From: Candidatus Altimarinota bacterium
Lineage (GTDB): Bacteria > Patescibacteriota > Gracilibacteria > JAUYGZ01
DNA: 64,000 nt
Reading direction: 5' to 3'
NCBI GenBank assembly: GCA_029233985.1
Contig: JARGOK010000001.1
Location: 258,472-322,471 of the forward strand
Positions 52,951-61,179 of this stretch are shown here, piece by piece (position 1 is the stretch's first letter; the number at the start of each line of letters is the position of its first letter). The position numbers and the translations under genes were made by a program. Under the pieces are notes generated by a model. That model saw only the letters and a program-made list of their open reading frames with translations. It did no database searches and had not been told where the DNA came from.

Positions 52951-53592
52951 TTATGCTTCTTCGCTCTTCTCTTCTTCTTTTGGAGTTTCCGCTGGAGCTT
53001 CTTCAGCAGCTGGCTCTTCAACTTTTGCATCTTCAGTTGGTTCAGACTCCTCTGTCTTTTCCTCAGGAGCAGCAGCTTGTTCTGCTGGTGCCTCTTCTGT
53101 AGCAGCTTTCTCAGCTTCTGCAGCGGCCTTTGCAGCCTCTTCTTCTGCTTTCTTTGCTTCAGCTTCTGCAACCTTTGCTGCTTCAGCTTCAGCTTTTTCA
53201 GCTTCGACTTGTGCCACTGACTTTGGTTCGAAAACTTGATCTGTTAGCTGTGTTGTTTTTAATCGAGCAGACTTACCACTTCTTTCACGCATGTAGTATA
53301 GCTTGCTTCGTCGCACCTTCGCCTGCTTGGTTATTTCGATCTTCGCAAGAAGAGGTGAATGGATTGGATAGACTCGTTCAACTCCGATTCCATCAACTAC
53401 TTTTCGTACTGTGATGGTTCCATCGACACCTTTTCCATTTCGTACTTGGATAATCAAGCCTTCGAAGACTTGAATCCGTTCTTTATCTCCTTCTTTAATA
53501 CGTTGGTGAACACGAACAGTCTGACCAACTTTAAATTCTGGGAGGTTTATACTGAGACTTGAGTTACTAATCTGTAGGAGAGCTTGATCCAT
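52951..53592 (-). CDS. rplS: Ribosomal protein L19 with long Ala/Glu tail
   Basis: 213 residues. The first 115 are a normal L19 (VGQTVRVHQRIKEGDKERIQ, FEGLIIQVRNG, GVERVYPIHSPLLAKIE, RRSKLYYMRERSGKSARLK). A C-terminal tail of about 90 residues, Ala/Glu/Lys/Pro-rich (AEKAEAEAAKVAEAEAK), nearly doubles the size. L19 sits at the subunit interface of the ribosome. The start is ATG 53592; a GTG two codons upstream is the alternative. A strong terminator follows. Confidence 0.96.
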   Translation of the reverse strand: MDQALLQISNSSLSINLPEFKVGQTVRVHQRIKEGDKERIQVFEGLIIQVRNGKGVDGTITVRKVVDGIGVERVYPIHSPLLAKIEITKQAKVRRSKLYYMRERSGKSARLKTTQLTDQVFEPKSVAQVEAEKAEAEAAKVAEAEAKKAEEEAAKAAAEAEKAATEEAPAEQAAAPEEKTEESEPTEDAKVEEPAAEEAPAETPKEEEKSEEA

Positions 53593-53643
53593 AGACACGA
53601 AAAAAAGGGATTGATGGAAGATATTGAGGCTGAAATGGTGTAT

Positions 53644-54225
53644 TTACGAGCCTAGATGCTTTTCTAGCTGACCTTTCAGCTTATTGAGCCCTAAGATATT
53701 ATCAGGGTCTTTTAGCATGTCAATGATAAATTTGTCGTTGAGCTTTAGCCTGTAAAGGAAATCGTCTTTTGAGAGAATCCCGTATTTGACGTCTTTATAC
53801 TCTTTCAGTTCTTCTTTTATAAAATCTGTGAGATCTTCTTTCTTTAAATCACCGATAATAAGCAGATCAAGAGATTTATCCTTTTTTTGCATAAAGCATC
53901 CAGAAAACAGTACGAGTGAAAGATCACCCAGCTTTTGCATTTTCTTGATCAGTTCTTTCTTTGGATCAGTACACTTGCTGATCATAGATCGAAGATCTTC
54001 TAAGATAAGAAAGTCCTCATTTACGAAATAATACTTTTTTCTGTTTTTTGATCGAGACTTCAAAAGTCCGATCTTTTTTAAGTTATTCAGCTCACGTCGG
54101 ATTGAATTAATCTGTTCGTTAAGCTTCCGAGTCAGCTCACGTATGAAAAACTCTTCACCTGGGGAGGACAGAAAAGTGATGAGCAACTTGACGCGTGTAT
54201 TGGAACTGAAGAGAGCTTTTAACAT
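53644..54225 (-). CDS. Winged-helix protein with degenerate nucleotidyltransferase-like domain
   Basis: 193 residues. An N-terminal winged helix (about 1-75; FIRELTRKLNEQINSIRREL is the recognition region) is followed by a domain with LVLFSGCFMQKKDKSLDLLIIGD. That resembles the GSxxx(G)...DxDLLI core of minimal nucleotidyltransferases, but the first catalytic positions are altered, so it is probably inactive. Proteins of this build are common in Patescibacteria and archaea. A palindrome 15-32 bases upstream of the start may be its operator. Confidence 0.75.
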   Translation of the reverse strand: MLKALFSSNTRVKLLITFLSSPGEEFFIRELTRKLNEQINSIRRELNNLKKIGLLKSRSKNRKKYYFVNEDFLILEDLRSMISKCTDPKKELIKKMQKLGDLSLVLFSGCFMQKKDKSLDLLIIGDLKKEDLTDFIKEELKEYKDVKYGILSKDDFLYRLKLNDKFIIDMLKDPDNILGLNKLKGQLEKHLGS

Positions 54226-54240
54226 AAGTCATTTATTCAC

Positions 54241-54257
54241 GTATACACAATTTATAC
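54241..54257. promoter_or_regulatory. Candidate operator of the winged-helix gene
   Basis: GTATA-N7-TATAC is a perfect short palindrome 16 bases upstream of the start at 54225. Upstream, on the minus strand, are a TTGACA hexamer and a second overlapping TTTGACA copy, consistent with an AT-rich autoregulated promoter. Confidence 0.4.
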
Positions 54258-54385
54258 ATGACCAGATTTATTATTCAAGAAGAAAATTTGTCAAATTGTC
54301 AAGAATGGCTTTTTCAAGGCTTTGAATGTTGCATATTTGGATATTTTAATACTCCAAAATCAGCCCATAATTTTGTTCACTTTTT

Positions 54386-55366
54386 TTATTCATGTAGTGA
54401 ATACAGGAATTGATCTATCTTGATCTGAAAGGGTGCTGTTTTGTCATTACTAAATGGAATTTTTCCGGTCTTGATCTGCAGATCTATTTCAGCCAGCTGG
54501 CGATAAGCTTTCTTGAGCACGGCCAAACTCAATCCTCTGGCCTGGTTCGTCAACATACTGACCTGAAAAGGCGCAAGCTTGATACGTTTTTGAATGACTG
54601 CAGGTGGCGATCCTGAGTCAAGAAGAGACTTAACCTGAAGAAGAAGCCTGAACTGTCGAACGATCATAAAGAAGATCAGCGGCAGTGCTTCACCGCTTCT
54701 CACCAGTTGGTCGAAGGCTTTGAGAAGATACTGAGGTGACTCGCTACCGATCTTGTCGAGAGCTTGGAAGATTTTTGCTTCTGGAGTCATATCGACCAAC
54801 CTCTTTACATGTTCTTGAGTAATATGTGGCGCGTCGAGGAGCGAGAGCTTGTCGAGTTCGCCTGCAATGCGTCCATTGTTGTCCGCGCAGGAGTACATCA
54901 AAAGATCAGCTGCTTGAGAGTCGATAGTTTTCCCTAACTGCTGAGCTCTCTGAAGAATCCAGCTACGTAGCTGCACACCTTTGAGAACAGGAAACTCCTG
55001 AATAGTCGCTGATTTTTTGAGGAACTTGTAAAACCGCCCCCTCTTATCTGGCTTCGCTGAGACGAAGATCACAAAAGAGCTCTCAGGAAGTGATTTTTCT
55101 AGAGAGCTCTGAAGATGATCGAGATCGAGCTTCGCTTTTTTTTCTGCTGACTGAGGAAGATCCCTGATAATAATCATTCTCTTTTCTGCGAGGAAAGGCT
55201 GGCTTTCGATCCCATTGATAATAGTGGGTACTTGGTTTTGTTTCACATCAACAAATTGCTCAATATTCGTCTCAGAATGTTTCTTTTCGAACTCTTTCTT
55301 CCAAAAACTGAGCTTCTCATTGAGAGCCTGAAAGTTTTCACCGGTGAAAAGGTAGAGATTGGACAT
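54386..55366 (-). CDS. holA: DNA polymerase III delta subunit
   Basis: 326 residues matching HolA, the clamp-loader subunit that opens the beta clamp. The N-terminal LYLFTGENFQALNEKL, RMIIIRDLP and the SFVIFVSAKPDKRGRFYKFLKK segment, plus the central LLMYSCADNNGRIAGELDKLSLL, fit the three-domain delta layout. The C-terminal collar domain is present (FFMIVRQFRLLLQVKSLL). No functional Walker motif is expected in delta and none is seen. Confidence 0.93.
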   Translation of the reverse strand: MSNLYLFTGENFQALNEKLSFWKKEFEKKHSETNIEQFVDVKQNQVPTIINGIESQPFLAEKRMIIIRDLPQSAEKKAKLDLDHLQSSLEKSLPESSFVIFVSAKPDKRGRFYKFLKKSATIQEFPVLKGVQLRSWILQRAQQLGKTIDSQAADLLMYSCADNNGRIAGELDKLSLLDAPHITQEHVKRLVDMTPEAKIFQALDKIGSESPQYLLKAFDQLVRSGEALPLIFFMIVRQFRLLLQVKSLLDSGSPPAVIQKRIKLAPFQVSMLTNQARGLSLAVLKKAYRQLAEIDLQIKTGKIPFSNDKTAPFQIKIDQFLYSLHE

Positions 55367-55490
55367 AGAAGAAGGATTGAGTAGATTTGGAGGATTGCCA
55401 GAATGGAAGAAGAGAATGACTTGAGCCTATAGGAACACTTTGGGGACCTTTAAAACACAACAAATGAACGATAGCATATTTTGTTTTTGG

Positions 55491-55524
55491 CATCTCGACC
55501 GAAGTGAAGTGAGAACGGAATGAC
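55491..55524. repeat. Repeat-like noncoding motif
   Basis: The stretch opens CATCTCGACCGAAGTGAAG and closes GAACGGAATGAC. It shares the CGACCGAAG/GAATGAC elements with 49919-50121, as expected of a dispersed noncoding repeat. It lies between holA and tRNA-Ser. Confidence 0.4.
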
Positions 55525-55564
55525 AAGGTTAGTCCGGGATCTTTGGAAAAATTTTGATTTGTGC

Positions 55565-55593
55565 TAGACATCAAAATGAACTGTTCCTATACT
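55565..55593 (+). promoter_or_regulatory. tRNA-Ser promoter
   Basis: TAGACA (55565-55570) and TATACT (55588-55593) are separated by 17 bases and lie about 40 bases before the tRNA. Five of six -35 bases and five of six -10 bases match the consensus. Confidence 0.65.
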
Positions 55594-55633
55594 CTATCTG
55601 CTTTTCTTCGGAAAGGTCAGCCAATATAACCAT

Positions 55634-55725
55634 GGAAGGGTACTCAAGTGGCTGAAGAGGCGGCTTTGCTAAAGCTGTAGGGGGATTATATCCCCGCGAG
55701 GGTTCGAATCCCTCTCCTTCCGCCA
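55634..55725 (+). tRNA. tRNA-Ser (anticodon GCU)
   Basis: A 92-nt tRNA with CCA encoded. The acceptor stem GGAAGGG pairs with TCCTTCC (one G-T pair), discriminator G. The anticodon loop is CTTTGCTAAAG-like (GCT), the T arm contains GGTTCGAATCC, and the long variable arm (GGGGATTATATCCCC-like) marks a class II serine tRNA. It reads AGC/AGU codons. Confidence 0.97.
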
Positions 55726-55780
55726 TTTCTATCGATTTACAAGACTTCTTTTCATGAGACTTTCTTCTCCTTGTCTTTAG

Positions 55781-55912
55781 ATGACACCCCACCCCTTGTC
55801 ATATCTCTCTCCCATTGAAAAATACGCATTTTCTTCCTTATATTGGTGGGCTTTCATTGCTATAGTAAGTGCAGTTTATTATCTTCTCTCAAAATTTGAG
55901 CGTTTTCCTTGA
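55781..55912 (+). CDS. Possible 43-aa membrane protein overlapping the VirD4/TraG-like gene
   Basis: An ATG-initiated frame with one likely membrane helix (SSLYWWAFIAIVSAVYYLL). Its last 44 nt overlap the start of the next gene in another frame, as seen with translationally coupled small partner proteins. No Shine-Dalgarno motif is visible. The alternative is that it is the displaced N-terminus of the next gene, split by a frameshift. A gap-closing assembly error could also explain it. Confidence 0.45.
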   Translation: MTPHPLSYLSPIEKYAFSSLYWWAFIAIVSAVYYLLSKFERFP

Positions 55913-58457
55913 ATGGCTATCGAACTCCCCTCTTATTGCAAGCTTTCTTGCGATGATTTTATTAGCTCTTGGGCTGTTTGTTTCCTCATACCTCATAGAA
56001 TGGTGGTACAACAAAAAAAGAAGCCTTGAGATGATTTTTCTAAAAGTAATGGTTCCGAAACTCGAAGGAAAAGAAGATAAAGATATAGAAGGTGAACAAT
56101 TCGGAAGCTCTAAAGACTTTACAAAACAAATTGGTGTAATGACCCAGTGTCTTGAATCTCTTCATTCACTCGCCTCATCCCGTTACTGGTATCGTTATAT
56201 TGCTGGACAGGATTTCTTTTCTCTAGAAACTGTTTCTAAAAATGGTCAGATCTTTTTCTATGTTGTGATCCCATTTAAGCTCAAGAGTTTATTTCAGAAA
56301 ACACTTACTTCATTTTATCCGAATGCACTTGTAGAAGAAGATGCGGAATACAATATTTTTCGAGCAGGAAATAAAGCTTCTGCAAAGCTGATGAAACTGT
56401 CTTCGACCTATGCCCTCCCAATCAAGACCTACCAGCACACGAATACTGAGCCCATGAACTCGATCCTGAATGCGATGTCAAAGCTCAAACCAGAAGAGAC
56501 GGCCGCTATGCAATTGGTGATTCGTCCAGAAGAAGGTGGTTGGCAAGAAAAATGCAAAGCTGTTTCTGAAGAGATGTATGACAACAAACAAGGGGGTGGA
56601 TTCATGAGCTACATCAATCCTCTAAGCTGGATCAAAACTTTTGTGAAGATCTTTGCTGTGGGAACAGATGACAAATTGAATGACCCATCATCTCAGCCAA
56701 GCAGTCGAACAGCTCCTCATATTGAAGAAGCTGTAAAGGCTATTGGAGAGAAAGCATCTCATAACGGATGGCGCACAGTGATTCGATTAGTTGCGACTGC
56801 ACCGACGAAAGCGAAAGCTGATGATATCGTAGGAGTGATCGGTGGAGCTTTTGGACAATTCACTGGTCCCGCAATCAATTCTTTCACTTTTATTAATTAT
56901 TTTTCTGAGCGTCTGGCTCTCCTGAACTTTATTTCTCGCTCACTGTGGAGGAATTGGACTTCTCGTTTGGGATTTAATCCGATGATCCTTAGTTCTGAGG
57001 AAATTTCATCGATATGGCACGTCCCATCTGCTACTTACAACAATGTCCCGAGTGTCGCATGGCAACGATTTAAAATCGCGGCACCACCAGATAATATGTC
57101 ACCCACAGGAGACATTTTACTCGGGTACAATATGTTCCGAGGAGAACGGACTGATATCCATATGCAACTAGAAGATCGCTTCCGTCATCTGTATCTCATC
57201 GGGCAAACGGGTACTGGTAAATCCGTTTTCTTGGACTCTTTGATCAAACAAGACATTCGAAATGGAAAGGGTATCTGCGTGGTGGATCCTCATGGAGATC
57301 TTGTAGAAGATGCGTTGGGCTGGATCCCTCGTGAACGAGCTGATGATGTTATTGTCTTTGATCCAGCTGATACAGAGCGCCCTATCGGAGTAAATATGCT
57401 GGAAGCGGACACTCCTGAAGAACGAGATTTCATAGCTTTGGAGGCGATGAATATGATGATTGGAATGTTTGGAAACGAGATCTTTGGTCCACGTATTCAG
57501 GATTACTTTCGAAATGGTTGTCTAACGCTCATGGAAGACCCACAAGGTGGAGCTCTCACAGACATAGTGCGACTCTTTACAGATGAGCCGTGGCAGCAGG
57601 AGAAGGTAAAGCATGTCAAAAACCCGATTGTGAAGAGCTTTTGGGTCAATCAGATGGCGAATACAGGTGAGCGAGAAAAGAAAGAAATGATCCCCTACTT
57701 CTCGGCGAAATTCGGATGTTTTATTACGAACAGCCTAATGAGAAATATCATAGGTCAAACCAAGTCGGCTTTTAGTTTTGATGAAGCGATGGACAATAAC
57801 AAAATCCTTTTGGTGAAGCTCGCGAAAGGGCTCGTCGGAGATATCAATGCGAACCTGCTGGGGATGATTTTTGTGAACAAAATCCAAGTCGCGGCAATGA
57901 AACGACAGATGATCGCTGATAAATCAAAGCGAACGCCATTCTTTCTCTATGTGGATGAGTTTCAAAACTTTATTACCGATAGTTTTGAATCCATTCTCTC
58001 GGAAGCACGGAAGTACAAACTGGGCCTCGTCATTGCGCATCAGTATATCGACCAGCTAATAAAAGACGGGAAGGATGAGAAGATCAAGAACGCGGTCTTT
58101 GGAAATGTAGGAACGATGATGAACTTGAAGATTGGAGCGAAGGATGCCGAATATATTGCAAAGGAGATGGGGCCCGTTTTCACCGAAACAGATGTGATCA
58201 ATCTGGAAGGATTCAATGCTTGCTTGAAGCTCAATATGAACAACCAGATCACTCGTCCTTTTAGCCTCAAGACCATTAAATGGTGGGAAGAGACACCAGA
58301 TGATACTCGCAACAAAGATGTTGCTGAGGCTCTCGTACAGCTCTCACGCCTGAAGTATGGTCGCGACAAGGAGTTTGTTAGTCGCGAGATTATTCGTCGA
58401 ATAGGTGCGTCTGTAGCACCCGACAGTGGGCCAAATAGCAATCCTTTGGGGATTTAA
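55869..58457 (+). CDS. VirD4/TraG-like membrane ATPase
   Basis: 862 residues. One N-terminal membrane helix (LIASFLAMILLALGLFVSSYL) is followed by a large Patescibacteria-type N-terminal domain. The ATPase domain has Walker A GQTGTGKS at about residue 445, VVDPHGDL, and Walker B FFLYVDEFQNF near 695, followed by ARKYKLGLVIAHQYIDQL. This is the conjugative coupling-protein/TraM-recognition family. In these bacteria its substrate (DNA or protein) is not known. The start is a GTG because a stop codon lies just upstream in frame. No other secretion genes adjoin it. Confidence 0.88.
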   Translation: MQFIIFSQNLSVFLEWLSNSPLIASFLAMILLALGLFVSSYLIEWWYNKKRSLEMIFLKVMVPKLEGKEDKDIEGEQFGSSKDFTKQIGVMTQCLESLHSLASSRYWYRYIAGQDFFSLETVSKNGQIFFYVVIPFKLKSLFQKTLTSFYPNALVEEDAEYNIFRAGNKASAKLMKLSSTYALPIKTYQHTNTEPMNSILNAMSKLKPEETAAMQLVIRPEEGGWQEKCKAVSEEMYDNKQGGGFMSYINPLSWIKTFVKIFAVGTDDKLNDPSSQPSSRTAPHIEEAVKAIGEKASHNGWRTVIRLVATAPTKAKADDIVGVIGGAFGQFTGPAINSFTFINYFSERLALLNFISRSLWRNWTSRLGFNPMILSSEEISSIWHVPSATYNNVPSVAWQRFKIAAPPDNMSPTGDILLGYNMFRGERTDIHMQLEDRFRHLYLIGQTGTGKSVFLDSLIKQDIRNGKGICVVDPHGDLVEDALGWIPRERADDVIVFDPADTERPIGVNMLEADTPEERDFIALEAMNMMIGMFGNEIFGPRIQDYFRNGCLTLMEDPQGGALTDIVRLFTDEPWQQEKVKHVKNPIVKSFWVNQMANTGEREKKEMIPYFSAKFGCFITNSLMRNIIGQTKSAFSFDEAMDNNKILLVKLAKGLVGDINANLLGMIFVNKIQVAAMKRQMIADKSKRTPFFLYVDEFQNFITDSFESILSEARKYKLGLVIAHQYIDQLIKDGKDEKIKNAVFGNVGTMMNLKIGAKDAEYIAKEMGPVFTETDVINLEGFNACLKLNMNNQITRPFSLKTIKWWEETPDDTRNKDVAEALVQLSRLKYGRDKEFVSREIIRRIGASVAPDSGPNSNPLGI

Positions 58458-58524
58458 ATCATTTAGAACCTGACGAACATCAAACACGTATTCAGCCTCA
58501 TATTTTTGTACTCCCCCTACATAT

Positions 58525-59145
58525 ATGTTTCAACTCAACCGTATTGACCTTGATAGTGCTCAAATGAAAGATGCAAAATATCAAGCTCTGGTCGACATGG
58601 CTCAGAATACATTGCCGAAAGAGCACAAAGCGTTGGCTATCAATATTCGGAAAATCACTCCTTACTTTCGAGCACATCTCTATGACTTGTTGTGGGAGGC
58701 GGAAAAAAGAAAGACTTGCAATGTCAACGCTGTCTTCGATCGGCTTTCTTCCATGGCACCTATGGATGTTTTTTGGGATAATGACCGTCAATTACGATCA
58801 CTTTTGACCCTGGTCTATTTAAAAAGAGACATCAATCTCTTAATTGTATTTTGTGAAGTTCTTCTTCAGCTCTTGAAGTTTTACAACGAGGTGGCACTCA
58901 AGTCGAGTAAAACTGCAAACCAAAGAATTATAAAACTACTCGAACAAACCTTTGAGAACAAGCTACCAAACAGCACCTTTGTTCAGATTCAGACTCTTGA
59001 AAAGATTCGTGAGATTTGTCAGATGAAATACACTATGGACGAGTCCTTTAGTATGAAGGGTCAATTTAGCCGGATATCCCGTGAAATAAAAAAAATACTC
59101 CCGACGACCTCTGACAGTGGACGACAGTCTGCAGTACAAATATAG
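58525..59145 (+). CDS. Hypothetical protein, 206 aa
   Basis: Unrecognised, soluble and mostly helical. A central segment around residues 90-125 is amphipathic/hydrophobic (LTLVYLKRDINLLIVFCEVLL). It follows the VirD4-like gene by 67 bp and may be co-transcribed with it. A bidirectional terminator ends it. Confidence 0.7.
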   Translation: MFQLNRIDLDSAQMKDAKYQALVDMAQNTLPKEHKALAINIRKITPYFRAHLYDLLWEAEKRKTCNVNAVFDRLSSMAPMDVFWDNDRQLRSLLTLVYLKRDINLLIVFCEVLLQLLKFYNEVALKSSKTANQRIIKLLEQTFENKLPNSTFVQIQTLEKIREICQMKYTMDESFSMKGQFSRISREIKKILPTTSDSGRQSAVQI

Positions 59146-59157
59146 TGCCCTGAATAC

Positions 59158-59191
59158 TAAAAAGACGAGGTGTGATCACCCCGCCCTTTTT
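59158..59191. terminator. Bidirectional terminator
   Basis: An A-run, an imperfect GC-rich stem around the TGAT loop (GGTG/CACC core) and TTTTT lie between two convergent genes. Read either way, the hairpin is followed by a T-run, so it can serve both the plus-strand 206-aa gene and the minus-strand lipoprotein gene. Confidence 0.75.
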
Positions 59192-59212
59192 ACTTTGATG
59201 GAATCTTTTGAT

Positions 59213-59581
59213 TTACTCTGTTTTTTCTTCAGCACTTTCATCAAGAGTTTCTCCCTTAAGAGAACATCCGCTTAATTCTGCTAATTCGCTTAGGCTTTTT
59301 CGTCCTGTAGTTTGTTCACCATTAATTTCCCAAGTTGGGTAGGCTTCGATTCCTGCCTCCTGACACTTGGTTGGGTTTTCATTACATTCAACATAATCAA
59401 TGAGATCAAACGATCCTTTGAAGGCTTTCTTTTGAGACAAACAGTGAGGACATGTATTGGCACCATACATTTTAGCTCCACCATCCGTCATACATTGAGC
59501 AAGCTGATCAAAAGAAGCAGCAGTTCGACCACAGGCCGTGAGAGTGAGCAGTGCAAAGGCACAAGCAGCTATTTTTTTCAT
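59213..59581 (-). CDS. Thioredoxin-fold lipoprotein
   Basis: 122 residues. A signal peptide ends in the lipobox LTAC, so the protein is probably lipid-anchored outside the membrane. A CPHC redox motif follows (ANTCPHCLSQKKAF), with the cis-Pro region YPTW of the thioredoxin fold and a final conserved Cys. It looks like the soluble thiol-disulfide partner domain often found alone or fused to VKOR-type membrane oxidases. Likely forms or isomerises disulfides; the membrane partner is not in the window. Confidence 0.85.
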   Translation of the reverse strand: MKKIAACAFALLTLTACGRTAASFDQLAQCMTDGGAKMYGANTCPHCLSQKKAFKGSFDLIDYVECNENPTKCQEAGIEAYPTWEINGEQTTGRKSLSELAELSGCSLKGETLDESAEEKTE

Positions 59582-59696
59582 AAGACATGATTAAGAAATT
59601 CTGAGCCAAGCTTATCAAGAGACGTCCATCGCAGCAAGCATTGGTTGCACTTTGAGATAGATTGCCCTACCGTATGCAGGAATAATCTTGTTTTCT

Positions 59697-60764
59697 ATGT
59701 TGGAAAAGCTCAAAACGATCGTGGCTGAATTTGATGCCATCAATCAAGAACTGATGAAACCCGAAACGGCTTCTGACCAGAAAACATACGTAAAGCTAAC
59801 CAAACGACGGTCACACCTCGAGAAAATTGTACATCTCGCCAATCAGTATGAAACCTGTCTAACGACTATTACAGATAGTGAAGAAATGTTGCAAGCTGAG
59901 TCTGATGAGGAGCTTTTGGAAATGGCCAAAGAAGAATTGAAGGGTGCCAAAGATCAAAAAGATGTCCTCGAAGAATCGATCAAGATGGAACTCCTCCCCA
60001 AAGACCCTAATGATGAAAAAAATGTCATCGTTGAAGTCCGTGCTGGTGCAGGAGGTGATGAAGCTTCACTCTTTGCATCTGAAATAATGCGAATGTTGAT
60101 GAGGTATGCTGAACAAAAAAACTTTCGAGTGGAAATCATGTCAAATAGCGAATCGGATACTGGTGGGATCAAAGATGCCTCGTTTCGAATCGAAGGTGAT
60201 GGTGCTTATTCGATCTTTAAGTATGAATCAGGAACCCATCGTGTTCAACGGATCCCCGTGACTGAAAGCCAAGGACGTGTGCATACTAGTGCTATTACGG
60301 TAGCCGTACTGCCAGAAGCTGAAGAAGTAGATCTTGAAATCCGTTCTGAGGACCTCAGAATAGATGCTTTTCGAGCCAGTGGAAACGGAGGACAAAGTGT
60401 GAATACTACAGACAGTGCTGTACGAATTACTCATATTCCGACAAATACTGTTGTGACCTGTCAAGATGAGAAATCTCAACTAAAAAACAAGAATAAAGCG
60501 ATGAAAATCCTTCGGTCGCGTCTTTTGGTAGAAGAAGAAGAACGACTGGCAAAAGAACGAGGAGAAGATCGGTTATCTCAGATCGGTTCAGGAGACAGAA
60601 GTGAAAAAATTCGAACCTATAATTTTCCACAAGACCGGGTGACAGATCATCGGATAAAGAAGAGCTGGTCGAATTTGCCTTCTATCATGGCCGGTGGGAT
60701 CGACGATATTATGGAGTCGCTGATGATTGAAGATCAAGCGAAGAAATTGGCACGGGCGACTTAG
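59697..60764 (+). CDS. prfA: Peptide chain release factor 1
   Basis: 355 residues; ends translation at UAA and UAG. The GGQ motif is in [11 protein letters not shown] near residue 230, and the RF1 stop-codon recognition tripeptide PxT is present as PVT ([13 protein letters not shown]). The length is normal. The start is ATG 59697 rather than the TTG at 59688. The ATGA overlaps elsewhere show that UGA also terminates here, so RF2 should be encoded elsewhere in the genome. Confidence 0.96.
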   Translation: MLEKLKTIVAEFDAINQELMKPETASDQKTYVKLTKRRSHLEKIVHLANQYETCLTTITDSEEMLQAESDEELLEMAKEELKGAKDQKDVLEESIKMELLPKDPNDEKNVIVEVRAGAGGDEASLFASEIMRMLMRYAEQKNFRVEIMSNSESDTGGIKDASFRIEGDGAYSIFKYESGTHRVQRIPVTESQGRVHTSAITVAVLPEAEEVDLEIRSEDLRIDAFRASGNGGQSVNTTDSAVRITHIPTNTVVTCQDEKSQLKNKNKAMKILRSRLLVEEEERLAKERGEDRLSQIGSGDRSEKIRTYNFPQDRVTDHRIKKSWSNLPSIMAGGIDDIMESLMIEDQAKKLARAT

Positions 60765-61179
60765 GACAAAGTAGAGAAAGTTCATATCATTTCACATATT
60801 GCAGGATTGGAACATCTATAATGTCGTATAAACCTCCATTTATGGTTTTTTTTAAGTGTTTTGAAAGTACTATGGGAGCTCTTGACGAATGAAACGCCTG
60901 GAACAATAGTTCTTTGAAATGAGTCTGGCTCAAGAGCTCCAGTCATCTGCGATAAAGTCGAGCCCTCAGAGTCTTCTATATAATCGAAACCTGTTATCCT
61001 TACTTGAAAAGAGACGCTATAAATAGACGCCACTACGGAGGAATTCATGCTGATATAATGGCTTTACAACACGTCTTAACTCGCTATACTGGTTTAGCTG
61101 TCTTTTGCTGTGCCTCTCGTGACCGGAGCCAATAAAAGCAGTCATAATTATTCTTATATGGTCACGGACTCTTTTTATT
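60765..61179. other. Intergenic region with long inverted repeat, possible leader RNA
   Basis: A 415-bp stretch between prfA and rpsA without a clear gene. A weak terminator lies at 60830-60853. An 11-bp perfect inverted repeat, GGAGCTCTTGA (60875-60885) and TCAAGAGCTCC (60930-60940), encloses 44 bases. A minus-strand frame of 88 codons here has no family features. The long stretch could hold the promoter and structured leader of the rpsA-like gene. Confidence 0.45.
60830..60853 (+). terminator. Weak terminator downstream of prfA
   Basis: AAACC (60830-60834) pairs with GGTTT (60844-60848) and is followed by a continuous T-run to 60853. The stem is only 5 bp. Confidence 0.4.

Noticed and set aside
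55571-55792. Minus-strand frame containing GEGFEPSRGYNPP
   Set aside because: This is the antisense translation of tRNA-Ser, a well-known spurious annotation.
60782-61048. Minus-strand 88-codon frame between prfA and rpsA
   Set aside because: No family features or ribosome site; it covers the terminator and the inverted repeat.
60765-61179. RNase P RNA or tmRNA in the prfA-rpsA gap
   Set aside because: The conserved core sequences of these RNAs are not present.
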